From positions 1 through 37,804 of the forward strand of contig NZ_MLYO01000090.1 of assembly GCF_001866665.1 (NCBI RefSeq): a stretch of DNA of 37,804 nucleotides, written 5' to 3'. Position 1 is the first letter of the stretch; every line of letters starts with the position of its first letter. The notes under the pieces are model-generated. The model was not told the origin of the DNA. It saw nothing but the letters and a program-made list of their open reading frames with translations, and searched no databases. Origin of the DNA: Streptomyces monashensis (lineage in GTDB: Bacteria > Actinomycetota > Actinomycetes > Streptomycetales > Streptomycetaceae). A program made the translations under genes and the position numbers. Positions 16,065 to 23,963 of this stretch are shown here, in pieces.

Positions 16065-16222
16065 GCGTCGCGCCGCGTACGGCGGGCGGGCTCGGTCGTA
16101 CGCCAGGTGTAAAGGCAGCGGCCGCATTGGAGCACGTCCCAGACTCCGGGGACGGGTGAGGTGGCGAGCCGAGCGGCCGTCTCGAAGGCACAGCGGGGGC
16201 ACTCAACAGGCAGATTGCTCAT
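15971..16222 (-). CDS. vdcD: Non-oxidative hydroxyarylate decarboxylase, subunit D
   Basis: An 83-residue protein with two Cys pairs, ECPRCAFET (about 7-15) and LQCGRCLYTWRT (about 31-42), which form a zinc ribbon, and the conserved ending YPENFKLTP and ADIANAIEVPEVPPL. This is the small D subunit found only with UbiD/UbiX-type vanillate or 4-hydroxybenzoate decarboxylases (VdcD/YclD family). It is the last gene of the vdcBCD operon, 33 bp after vdcC. The C/D pair is known to be needed for decarboxylation in Streptomyces and Bacillus systems; its precise role is unclear. Confidence 0.9.
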   Translation of the reverse strand: MSNLPVECPRCAFETAARLATSPVPGVWDVLQCGRCLYTWRTTEPARRTRRDAYPENFKLTPADIANAIEVPEVPPLLIEPKR

Positions 16223-16255
16223 GGGGGTGACCTTTCAAGAGATCGGGGAGGTCGT

Positions 16256-17683
16256 TCAGGCTCGGTCTGCGATCATGCTCTGCAGCCGGGCCGCCCACTG
16301 TGCGGTCTCCGGCAGGTCCTTGGCTGGCGTGGAGAAGTTGCCGCGGACGTCCGGCGAGACCGGTGTTGTTGCATCGATGATCATCTTGCTGGTGATGCCG
16401 GCGGGCTGGGCCGCCGGGGCCAGCTCCAGGACGGACAGGTTGGGGATGACGACGACGTCGTCCTTCGGGTTGACCTTGGCCGACATCGCCCACATGACCT
16501 GCGGCAGGTTGAAGGGGTCCACGTCCTCGTCCACGAGGATCACCTGGGACACGTAACCGAGTCCGTGCGGTGTTGTCATGGCGCGCATGCCGACGGCCTT
16601 GGCGAAGCCGCCGTACCGCTTGGCAGTGGAGATGATGACCATCAGGCCGTGCGTGTACATGGCGTTGACGGCCTTCACCTCGGGGAACTCGGCGCGCAGC
16701 TGCTTGAGCAGCGGCACGCATGTGTTGGGGCCGACGAGGTAGTCGCACTCGGTCCACGGCATGCCGAGGTAAAGCGATTCGAAGACCGGGTTCGTACGGA
16801 ACGAGACGCGGTCGACGCGGATGACGGGCATGCGGCGCCCGCCCGAGTAGTGGCCGGTGAACTCGCCGAAGGGGCCCTCGATCTGCCGCTTGCGCGACTC
16901 GATGACGCCTTCGATGACGACCTCGCTCCCCCACGGCACGTCGAAGCCGGTGAGCGGCGCGGTGGCGATCGGGGCGGGCGCCCCGCGCAGTGCGCCGGCC
17001 ATCTCGTACTCGCTGTGGTCGTAGGCCATCGGCATGCCGGCGACGATCGCCATCACCGGGTCGTTGCCGAGGGTGATGGCGATGGGCAGGTCCTCGCCCT
17101 TCTCCTCGGCCTTGCGCAGGTGCTGGGCGACGTCGTGCATGGGGACCGGCTGGAAGGCGAGACGGTTGGTGCCGATCACCTGGATGCGGTATGTGCCGAC
17201 GTTCTGCTTGCCGAAGTGGTCGGGATCCTCGGGGTCGCGGGAGACGACGGCGGCCTTGTCGAGGTAGAAGCCGCCGTCGCCGTCGTTGAGACGGAACAAC
17301 GGGAGCACCGAAAAGAGGTCGATGTCGTCGCCCTCCTGGGTGTTCTCGCGCCAGGGCGCGTCCTCGCGGCGCTCGGGCGCGACGGGGAAAGCGTCCCAGC
17401 GACGCGCGAACTCCTCCACCTGCTCCTTGACCCGGGTGTTCCTCGGCAGCCCGAGCGCGAGCGCGTGGTTGGCCCAGGAGCCGTGCACGTTCATCGCGAT
17501 CCGGGCGTCGGTGAAGCCCTTGACGTTGTCGAAGTAGAGGGCGGGGGCGTTCTCGCCGATGCGGCCCGTCGCGTTGGCGGCGGCCGCGAGATCGGGCTCG
17601 GGCAGCACCTCGTCGGTGATGCGCAGCAGCTGTCCCTCCTTGTCCAAGGAGTCGAGGAAGCTGCGCAGATCGTCATAAGCCAT
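16256..17683 (-). CDS. vdcC: UbiD-family vanillate/4-hydroxybenzoate decarboxylase, subunit C
   Basis: A 475-residue UbiD decarboxylase that removes CO2 from hydroxyarylic acids (for example vanillate to guaiacol) with prenylated FMN. ATG 17683 follows AAAGGAG. The N-terminal segment DDLRSFLDSLDKEGQLLRI and later MNVHGSWANHALALGLP, GGFYLDKAAVVSRDPEDP, NVGTYRIQVIG and PFGEFTGHYSGGRRMPVIRV are classic for the family; the last contains the conserved E-F-T-G-x-Y region. Length equals the known VdcC proteins. It sits between vdcB (cofactor supply) and vdcD. The AraC regulator divergent to vdcB is the likely activator. Exact substrate cannot be read from sequence. Confidence 0.93.
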   Translation of the reverse strand: MAYDDLRSFLDSLDKEGQLLRITDEVLPEPDLAAAANATGRIGENAPALYFDNVKGFTDARIAMNVHGSWANHALALGLPRNTRVKEQVEEFARRWDAFPVAPERREDAPWRENTQEGDDIDLFSVLPLFRLNDGDGGFYLDKAAVVSRDPEDPDHFGKQNVGTYRIQVIGTNRLAFQPVPMHDVAQHLRKAEEKGEDLPIAITLGNDPVMAIVAGMPMAYDHSEYEMAGALRGAPAPIATAPLTGFDVPWGSEVVIEGVIESRKRQIEGPFGEFTGHYSGGRRMPVIRVDRVSFRTNPVFESLYLGMPWTECDYLVGPNTCVPLLKQLRAEFPEVKAVNAMYTHGLMVIISTAKRYGGFAKAVGMRAMTTPHGLGYVSQVILVDEDVDPFNLPQVMWAMSAKVNPKDDVVVIPNLSVLELAPAAQPAGITSKMIIDATTPVSPDVRGNFSTPAKDLPETAQWAARLQSMIADRA

Positions 17684-17712
17684 GGGGAACTCCTTTGCGG
17701 GGGTATGGGATT

Positions 17713-18306
17713 TCAGGCGGCATCTCGGGAAGCGGCGCGGGCCGCGCTCATTCCGGCCCAGCGCTTGGCGGCGGGCGCAGGTAGCTCGAACTGGTCGAGG
17801 ACCCGGGCCACCACGTGGTCGACGATGTCGTCGACGGTGCGCGGGTGGTTGTAGAAGGCGGGCATGGGCGGCACCAACTGCACGCCCATACGGACGAGTT
17901 CGAGCATGTTCTGCAGATGGATCTCGCTCAGCGGGGTCTCTCGCGGGACGAGGACGAGCCTGCGCCGCTCCTTCAGTACGACATCGGCGGCGCGCGCGAC
18001 CAAGCCCTCCGCGTATCCGGCCCTGATCCCGGCGAGGGTCTTCATCGAACACGGCACGATCACCATGCCGTCCGTGCGGAAGGAGCCGGAGGAGAGGCTG
18101 GCGCCCTGGTTGTCGGGGTGGTGCGTGACGTCCGCGAGCGCGGAAACCTCCGCCACGGACAGGCCGGTCTCCAGCCCGATCGTCGTGCGCGCCCACCGGG
18201 ACAGGACGAGATGCGTCTCCACGTCCGGCAGCTCGCGCAGATACTCCAGGAGCCGGACACCGAACGGGGCGCCCGTCGCCCCGGTCATTCCCACGACCAA
18301 CCGCAC
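17713..18306 (-). CDS. vdcB: UbiX-family flavin prenyltransferase, subunit B
   Basis: A 197-residue UbiX-type enzyme that prenylates FMN to make the cofactor of the UbiD partner. Motifs: VVGMTGATGAPFGVRLLEYL at the N-terminus (FMN binding), PCSMKTLAGIRAGYAEGL (about 101-118), RAADVVLKERRRLVLVPRETP and VPPMPAFYNHP. I choose GTG 18306 rather than 18321, since GAGGAG lies 7 bases before it. It is the first gene of the operon vdcB-vdcC-vdcD, 29 bp before vdcC. Confidence 0.92.
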   Translation of the reverse strand: MRLVVGMTGATGAPFGVRLLEYLRELPDVETHLVLSRWARTTIGLETGLSVAEVSALADVTHHPDNQGASLSSGSFRTDGMVIVPCSMKTLAGIRAGYAEGLVARAADVVLKERRRLVLVPRETPLSEIHLQNMLELVRMGVQLVPPMPAFYNHPRTVDDIVDHVVARVLDQFELPAPAAKRWAGMSAARAASRDAA

Positions 18307-18390
18307 AGGACTACTCCTCACACGTTGATGACCTGTGCTTTCACGCTAGGAGGCGGTCCAGCCGCGGCGGCGGTACGATCGGGACTCGCG

Positions 18391-19284
18391 ATGGGGAAAA
18401 TCGGACAGGATCGGCGTCCTGACGTCAGGGACCTGGCTTACACCCCGACCGTCGGCGCACCGGCCGGGGTCGAGGTGATGGAGCTCTCCGCCCTGTACGA
18501 GAGGGCGCGCCGCCACGGCAACGACCCGTACGCGCCGCTGCGGCCGTCCTTCCACCAGCTGATCGGCGTCCGCGACCGGCCGTTGCTGATGGGGGTGGAC
18601 TTCGTCGAGTACGAATTGCAGCCGGGGTCGTGGTTGTGGATCCGGCCAGGGCAGGTGCAGCGGTTCGGCCCGGACCTGAGGGCGGCGGACGGGGTGATCG
18701 TGCTGTTCGAGACGGGGTTCCTGCCACCCGCGACGGTGAGGGCGGCGCACATGGATCCGCCGTACGAGCAGCGGCCGCTCACGCCCAAGGGCCCGGACGC
18801 GGAGGGCGTGCGCCGCGCCCTCGACCATCTCAGGTACGAGTACGGACAGCTGGCCTCGCTGCCGCTGCAGACGCACGCCGAGGTGCTGCGTGCCTTGCTG
18901 TCCGTCCTGGTGATGCGTCTCGCGCAGGCCCGCGGTCCGGCTCCCCGGCCCGCCGCCTCGTCCGAGGTGTTCCGCCGCTTCCACGCGGCCGTGGAGCGAG
19001 ACCACGCGGTAACCCGCCGCGTGGAGGACTACGCGGCGGCACTCGGTTACAGTCCGCGCACGCTGACCAGGGCGGCGTCCGCCGCGACGGGCCGCACGGC
19101 CAAGCAGTACGTCGACGATCGGGTGCTGTTGGAGGCCAAGCGGCTGCTGCAGCACAGCGGCCTGACGTCGAAAGAGGTCGCGGACCGCCTCGGCTTCGTC
19201 GACGCCAGCGACTTCACCAAATTCTTCCGGCTTCGGACGGGCGTGACGCCGGGGGCGTTCCGGGGCGGTACGGACCTCAGGTGA
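18391..19284 (+). CDS. AraC-family regulator, likely activator of vdcBCD
   Basis: A 297-residue protein with an N-terminal cupin-like sensor part (MGVDFVEYELQPGSWLWIRP, about 70) and a C-terminal AraC DNA-binding domain (about 200-290): VEDYAAALGYSPRTLTRAA for the first HTH, SKEVADRLGFVDASDFTKFF and RLRTGVTPGAFR for the second. ATG 18391 is the first good start. It diverges from vdcB with an 84-bp gap, so it probably switches on the decarboxylase operon in response to an aromatic acid. The effector is inferred from context. Confidence 0.88.
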   Translation: MGKIGQDRRPDVRDLAYTPTVGAPAGVEVMELSALYERARRHGNDPYAPLRPSFHQLIGVRDRPLLMGVDFVEYELQPGSWLWIRPGQVQRFGPDLRAADGVIVLFETGFLPPATVRAAHMDPPYEQRPLTPKGPDAEGVRRALDHLRYEYGQLASLPLQTHAEVLRALLSVLVMRLAQARGPAPRPAASSEVFRRFHAAVERDHAVTRRVEDYAAALGYSPRTLTRAASAATGRTAKQYVDDRVLLEAKRLLQHSGLTSKEVADRLGFVDASDFTKFFRLRTGVTPGAFRGGTDLR

Positions 19285-20165
19285 TGCGCAGAGTGGAGCA
19301 GAAGTCCACGCGGGCCGCGCAGGGTCGCCGGGCTCCGACCGGTGAGCTGTGCGACGCGTCGATGCGATGGCTTCTGCGCTCGGCGTCGTCCCGTTCGAGG
19401 CCGCCGATGCGCCAGAGCAGCCGTCACACAGCGGAGTCAGCCACGCGCGCCGGGGACACCAAGGCCGTGGGCAGCTTCACCGTTCGGATCATCGGCGTGT
19501 ACGCCGCGGCGGGGACGCGCGCGTCGACTGGTTGGATTGCGAGCCGACCGAGACGTGACGCGGGCTCGGCCGCTGCGTGGGCTATGCAGAGGAGATTGTC
19601 ACGGCTGCTGCACTCGGTGCCCCGGCGGGTACGGGCGCGCTGAGCACCGTGCCTGAAGCCGCGGTTGGGTCGGGCAGCCCGTGGCGGACGGTGGTGACCA
19701 GCAGGAAGGCGTCCGAAGGGAACAGACACACCGAGGTGGGTTGCGGCGCCAGCAGCGACATTGCGCATCTGCCCCGGCGGCTGTGGGAAGCGGCCTGCGC
19801 GGCACGCTTGTCCTTCAGCTCGGCCCGACGCGAAACTGCCGCATCCCACTGCTGCTTCGCATAGGCCTTCAGGAGTTGCGCGCCAAGGAACCCATCGAGC
19901 TCGCCCAGCTGCGGACCGACGTCAAGCAGTTGGTGCGGGTCGTAAACCAACTGACGGCGCACAACCGGCAGCTGCTCCGCGCCCTGTCGAGCCCGAATTC
20001 CCCGGTCCGGGCCTTGCCGCCCCAGCCACATCCGGGCCGCAGCCATTGAATCGCTGCCTACGTCCGGTGCAGGTGATGGCTTCTCCGCAGAGTGCAGCTG
20101 ACCAGCGGGACGAAAGGTGTACCCGGTCAGGGACAGCCGTGATCGGATAAGGAACCGGGGTGAGG
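19285..20165. other. Long stretch without an intact gene
   Basis: About 880 bp. The only piece that looks coding is a plus-strand coiled-coil tail at about 19867-20049, listed separately. The remaining frames on both strands have no recognisable motifs and look like decayed DNA. Confidence 0.5.
19867..20049 (+). pseudogene. Coiled-coil tail of a lost gene
   Basis: A frame without start reads GLQELRAKEPIELAQLRTD, then VKQLVRVVNQLTAHNRQLLR and stops at 20049. The heptad pattern (L..LR.DV..LVRVVNQLT..N..L) is a coiled coil like the C-terminal end of small DUF6262-type proteins that accompany some transposons. That family link is a guess; the coding nature is moderately supported by the pattern. 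Confidence 0.35.
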
Positions 20166-20729
20166 TCACAGCAAGCGGTCGACCAGCCCGTCGACGTAGT
20201 CCGGGGTGAGCTCCATGCCGAACAGGACGCGGATATACATCGGGGCCAGGATGTGGTCCAGCACGCCCAACGCGTCGGGTGCAGGCTCCCCGCGCTCGCG
20301 GGCACGATCGAGCATGGACTGCAGTTGCCGGGTGCGTTCGTCGCGGAGGTCGTCACGAGCCTGCAGGCCCTGCTGCCCGATGCTCGACAGGGCGACGGCC
20401 AGGCGCACCAACAACAGTCCGTCGGGTCCGGTGATCTCGCGAGCCACTTGCGCCGCGTAAGTGCGCAGGTCGCCGGCCAGGCTCCCGGTGTCGGGCATCG
20501 GCGACTGCGCATTGAGGCGGGTGAGCGCCACGTCGGTGAGCAGGGTCTCCAGGCTGCCCCACCGGCGGTAGATGCTGCTGTCGGCTACGCCCGCGCGGGC
20601 TGCGACCTCGCCGACGGTGAAGTTGCCGTAGCCGCGCTCACTGATCAGGTCGGTGACGGCCTGGTGCACCTGCGCGCCGACGCGGGCGCTGCGCCCGCCA
20701 GGCCGCCGGGTTCGCTGTCGCTCGTTCAT
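20166..20729 (-). CDS. TetR-family repressor of the streptogramin-resistance locus
   Basis: A 187-residue regulator. A basic arm (RQRTRRPGGRSAR) precedes the HTH: VGEVAARAGVADSSIYRRWGSLETLL. The C-terminal ligand domain contains GLLLVRLAVALSS and ends near DYVDGLVDRLL. ATG 20729. It diverges from the MFS pump gene with 150 bp between, where a palindrome covers the pump's promoter. In streptogramin producers, TetR-type repressors (VarR, Pip) release pump genes when they bind the drug; the same logic is likely here but the ligand is inferred. Confidence 0.88.
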   Translation of the reverse strand: MNERQRTRRPGGRSARVGAQVHQAVTDLISERGYGNFTVGEVAARAGVADSSIYRRWGSLETLLTDVALTRLNAQSPMPDTGSLAGDLRTYAAQVAREITGPDGLLLVRLAVALSSIGQQGLQARDDLRDERTRQLQSMLDRARERGEPAPDALGVLDHILAPMYIRVLFGMELTPDYVDGLVDRLL

Positions 20730-20740
20730 GCCCTCACCTT

Positions 20741-20784
20741 AACGCAGTCGGTACTTGCGTTTGCGAGGCAACCCTCCCTATAGT
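20741..20784 (+). promoter_or_regulatory. Promoter of the MFS gene overlapped by a TetR-type operator
   Basis: Inverted repeat AACGCA (20741-20746)-N9-TGCGTT (20756-20761). A -35-like TTGCGT (20755-20760) and -10-like TATAGT (20779-20784) are 18 bp apart, so the right arm of the palindrome is the -35 box. A third AACGCA half site lies at 20790-20795. The geometry fits a repressor that blocks the pump promoter. Confidence 0.6.
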
Positions 20785-20879
20785 CACCTAACGCAGGCCC
20801 TGGCTGCTTTAGAGCGCTCAGGTGTATCGCCACCTGCGTCGACCGCGACCGAGCGCAACGAACGATTGAGGGGGACCCC

Positions 20880-22364
20880 ATGGCTGCATCGCATGCGACC
20901 GCAGGCCGTCGACCAAACCGGGCCGTGCTGCTCACGGTCACCTGCCTGGGCCAATTCATGGTCCTGCTCGACAACACGATCGTCGGAGCGGCGCTGCCCG
21001 ATATGCAGCACCGGCTGCACACTCAGCTGACCGGTCTGCAATGGATCGTCGACGCGTACGTGCTGCTGGTCGCCATGCTGCTGCTGTCCGGCGGTGTCTT
21101 CGCCGACCGGTTCGGCCGCAAGCGGGTGTACCTGGCCGGCGTGGCGGCGTTCACCGCCGCGTCGCTGCTGTGCAGCTTCGCGCCCTCGCTCGGCTGGCTG
21201 GTCGCCGGCCGGGTGCTGCAGGGCATCGGGGCCGCGGCGCTGAGCCCTGCCTCGCTCGCCCTGCTCGCCGCCGCCTATCCTGTGCCGCAAGAGCGAATCA
21301 AGGCGATCGGGCTGTGGGCCGGATTCAGCGGAATCGGTCTGGCTGCGGGCCCCGTGGCCGGTGGCGTGCTGACCGAAGCCTTCGGCTGGCCCGCCATCTT
21401 CCTGGTCAATCTGCCCATCGGCGTGGTCCTGCTGCTGGCCGGCCTGCGCCGCCTCGGCGAGTCCCGCAATCCGAGCGCCGCCGCGATCGACATCCCGGGC
21501 ACGGTGCTGTCCGTTCTGGGGGTGGGAGTAGCGACCTACGGGTTGATCGAGGGTGGTGCCCGCGGCTGGACCTCACCGGTCATCCTGGGCAGCTTCGCCG
21601 CCGCGGCGATCCTCCTCGCCTCCTTCATCGCCGTCGAAGCGCGCCGTCCCGCTCCGATGCTGCCGCTGCGGCTGTTTGGGCAGCGCCTGTTCACCGTGTC
21701 CAACACCGCCATGATCGTGGTGGGGTTCGCGCTCATGGGCTCGTCGTTCTTCTTCTCCCAGTTCTTCGTGTACGTCCAGGGCAGCTCGATCCTGCGCGCC
21801 GGCCTGCAGACCCTGCCGGTGTCCCTCACCATGGTGATCGTCAGCCCCTACGCGGGCCGGCTCGCCGCCCGCTACGGCTTCCGAATCGTGGTCACCACCG
21901 GCCTGGCCCTGGCCGGCCTGGGACTGCTGGCACTCGGTAGGGTGCACGCCGACACCGGCTACGGAAACGTGTGGTGGCGGCTGGCGCTCGCCGGCACCGG
22001 CTTCGCCCTGGCCATGTCCCCCCTGACAGGCGCCGCCATCCAGGCGGTCAGCCCGCAGGAAGGCGGCCTCGCCTCAGGCATCAGCAGCACCACCCGGCAG
22101 ATCGGCGCGGTGCTCGGCGTGGCGGTGCTCGGAGCCATCGTCCGCACCCGCCAGTCCGGCGGAGCCTCCTTCGAAACCGGCCTCAACAGCGCCTTCCTCG
22201 CTGCAGGCACCGTCACTCTGGCCACCGCCGTGTTCACCGGCCTCTGGCTGGCAAGGTCCAAGCCCGCGGAAGGCCCCGCCGCCCCGCAACGCTCCACCGA
22301 TCCGGATGCGGTCGATCCGGATCTGGTCACCGCCTCGAACGAGGCATCCGTGAATAGCCGCTGA
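20880..22364 (+). CDS. MFS drug exporter, DHA2 (EmrB/QacA, 14-TM) type
   Basis: A 494-residue proton-driven efflux protein. Motifs: first helix VLLTVTCLGQFMVLLDNTIV with the D-x-T-I-V signature of DHA2 pumps, loop motif ADRFGRKRVYLAG, motif C-like GFSGIGLAAGPVAGGVL (about 142-158), and many hydrophobic segments consistent with 14 helices. The C-terminus is hydrophilic (SKPAEGPAAPQRS). ATG 20880 follows GAGGGGG. It is divergent from a TetR gene and is followed by Vat- and Vgb-like genes, so streptogramins or related drugs are plausible substrates, as for VarS and Ptr pumps. Substrate is inferred from context. Confidence 0.9.
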   Translation: MAASHATAGRRPNRAVLLTVTCLGQFMVLLDNTIVGAALPDMQHRLHTQLTGLQWIVDAYVLLVAMLLLSGGVFADRFGRKRVYLAGVAAFTAASLLCSFAPSLGWLVAGRVLQGIGAAALSPASLALLAAAYPVPQERIKAIGLWAGFSGIGLAAGPVAGGVLTEAFGWPAIFLVNLPIGVVLLLAGLRRLGESRNPSAAAIDIPGTVLSVLGVGVATYGLIEGGARGWTSPVILGSFAAAAILLASFIAVEARRPAPMLPLRLFGQRLFTVSNTAMIVVGFALMGSSFFFSQFFVYVQGSSILRAGLQTLPVSLTMVIVSPYAGRLAARYGFRIVVTTGLALAGLGLLALGRVHADTGYGNVWWRLALAGTGFALAMSPLTGAAIQAVSPQEGGLASGISSTTRQIGAVLGVAVLGAIVRTRQSGGASFETGLNSAFLAAGTVTLATAVFTGLWLARSKPAEGPAAPQRSTDPDAVDPDLVTASNEASVNSR

Positions 22365-22477
22365 CACCAACCGCCTTGGCCGAAGCCACACCGCGCCAGA
22401 GTGATCCCACCCTGCCGTGGCGACGCCCCGCCAGGACCGTGTGCACCATCCCGCAACCACCACGTAAAGGACCGGCC

Positions 22478-23134
22478 TTGTCTCCCGACCCGACCACCGT
22501 GCACCCGCTGCCCGCCCACGACCGCGTGGTGTTCCTCAACCCGCTGGTCACCTCACCCAACATCACGGTGGGCGATTACACGTACTACGACGACCCGCAC
22601 GGCGCCACGGACTTCGAGCGCCACAACGTCCTCTACGCCTACGGGCCGGAGCGCCTCGTCATCGGCAAGTACTGCGCCATCGCCACCGGAACCACCTTCC
22701 TGATGGCCGGCGCCGAGCACCCGACGATGGGCGTCTCGACGTACCCGTTCACCATGTTCGGCGGCCGGTGGGCCGAGCAGACCCTGGACATCGTCACCGC
22801 CATGCCCAGCCGCGGCGACACAGTCGTCGGCAACGACGTCTGGTTCGGATACCGGGCGACCGTCATGCCCGGCGTACGGATCGGCGACGGCGCCATCATC
22901 GCGGCCGGCGCGCTGGTCACCGCCGACGTCCCGCCCTACACGATCGTCGGCGGCAACCCGGCCCGACCGATCCGGCAGCGCTTCGACGACGCCGACACCG
23001 AGCGGCTGCTGCGCGCCGCGTGGTGGGACTGGCCCGCCGACTTGGTCACCGAACACGCCCGCACCATCATGGCCGGAACCCCGGCCCACATCGAACGCAT
23101 CGCCACCGAGCACGGAACGGGGAAGCCCCGTTGA
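22478..23134 (+). CDS. vat: Vat-family streptogramin A O-acetyltransferase
   Basis: A 218-residue left-handed β-helix acetyltransferase of the xenobiotic (Vat/CatB) group, which inactivates group A streptogramins with acetyl-CoA. It shows GDYTYYDDPHGATDF, LVIGKYCAIATGTTFLMAG, the catalytic His81 in GAEHPTMGVSTYPFTMFGG, GNDVWFGYRATVMPGVRIGDG and the tail DWPADLV. These match Vat proteins in order and length (about 210-220). I choose TTG 22478, preceded by AAAGGA with 6-nt spacing; residues further upstream are not part of the family. It lies 113 bp after the pump gene and its stop overlaps the TTG start of the vgb relic. Confidence 0.88.
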   Translation: MSPDPTTVHPLPAHDRVVFLNPLVTSPNITVGDYTYYDDPHGATDFERHNVLYAYGPERLVIGKYCAIATGTTFLMAGAEHPTMGVSTYPFTMFGGRWAEQTLDIVTAMPSRGDTVVGNDVWFGYRATVMPGVRIGDGAIIAAGALVTADVPPYTIVGGNPARPIRQRFDDADTERLLRAAWWDWPADLVTEHARTIMAGTPAHIERIATEHGTGKPR

Positions 23135-23550
23135 GTGATGCGACCCAGGTGTCCATCGAAGAGCAAACGGTGGCCAACGGCGCAGCGGGGCCCTACGCCC
23201 TCACCACGGGACCGGACGGCGCCCTGTGGTTCACCCTCGTCCACAGCGGCCGGATCGGGCGGCTCGTCCCCGGCGAGGAGCCGACGAGTCACCGGCTCGA
23301 CCCCGACAGCGGGCCGACCATCATCACCCCCAGCCCGGGCGGCGCGCTGTGGTTCACCGAGTACCGGGCAGACCGGATCGGGCGGATCACACCGGCGTCG
23401 TGATCGACGAATTCGGCGTGCCCACGCCCGGCTGCGGGCCGTTCGGCATCGCGGCGGGACCCGCCGGCGCCCTGTGGTTCACCGAGACCGAGGCCGACCG
23501 CATCGGCCGCATCACCGCCGACGGCGACGTCACCGAACGCCCGAACCGAC
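23131..23550 (+). pseudogene. vgb: Broken streptogramin B lyase (Vgb-like β-propeller)
   Basis: TTG 23131 overlaps the vat stop (TTGA). The frame gives two propeller blades: GPYALTTGPDGALWFT...GRIGRL and GPTIITPSPGGALWFTEYRA, DRIGRITP, then stops at 23403. In another frame, from about 23396, a third blade continues: VIDEFGVPTPGCGPFGI, GPAGALWFTETEADRIGRIT, GDVTE. After about 23550 the match ends. Intact Vgb has seven blades and about 300 residues, with its active-site His and Glu mainly in the late blades; those are absent. The gene is frameshifted and lacks more than half of the enzyme, so streptogramin B linearisation is not expected. Confidence 0.8.
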
Positions 23551-23963
23551 ACAGCCGGCAAAGCCCCACTCGCGTCACCACCCACCCCTTCCGGGGCCGG
23601 TTGCTGGTGTCCCTGATCCACACCCCTGAGCACACCAACACCCATCGGCCAACGGACCAGAACTCACGAAACTGAGACAGCGTCACCCCACATGCATTAA
23701 CACCCCGAGACAGCAATGCCCCGCGGTTCCCTCACACCCAGGACAGCGGGCTCCACGCCTCGAAACCGCCACCGACCAGCAACAACACACCCACACCCCA
23801 CTGTCTCTCACCCCACTGTCCCAAAACCGAGAGATCGCAACTGGACCCCGAGCCGTACGCCGGGCTGCCCGAGGCGATCGGTGGGACACGGGTGGCGCTC
23901 ACCCATGTCGGGTACGCGGGCGGGTACGCAGAGCCGGACGCCTCACGGAGACCGGCGGTGCGC
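23551..23963. other. Intergenic, direct repeats and a possible relic
   Basis: Between the vgb relic and the dehydrogenase gene. It contains a 12-bp direct repeat CACCCCACTGTC (23794-23805 and 23809-23820). A plus-strand frame at about 23842-23945 reads LDPEPYAGLPEAIGGTRVA and LTHVGYAGGYAEPDA, which looks like protein but which I cannot assign. No other gene seen. Confidence 0.4.

Noticed and set aside
16565..17854. Plus-strand frame of 429 codons
   Set aside because: Shadow of vdcC and vdcB in high-GC DNA; no recognisable product.
23794..23820. Two 12-bp direct repeats as a start of an array
   Set aside because: Only two units, 15 bp apart, without spacers; listed as a feature note only.
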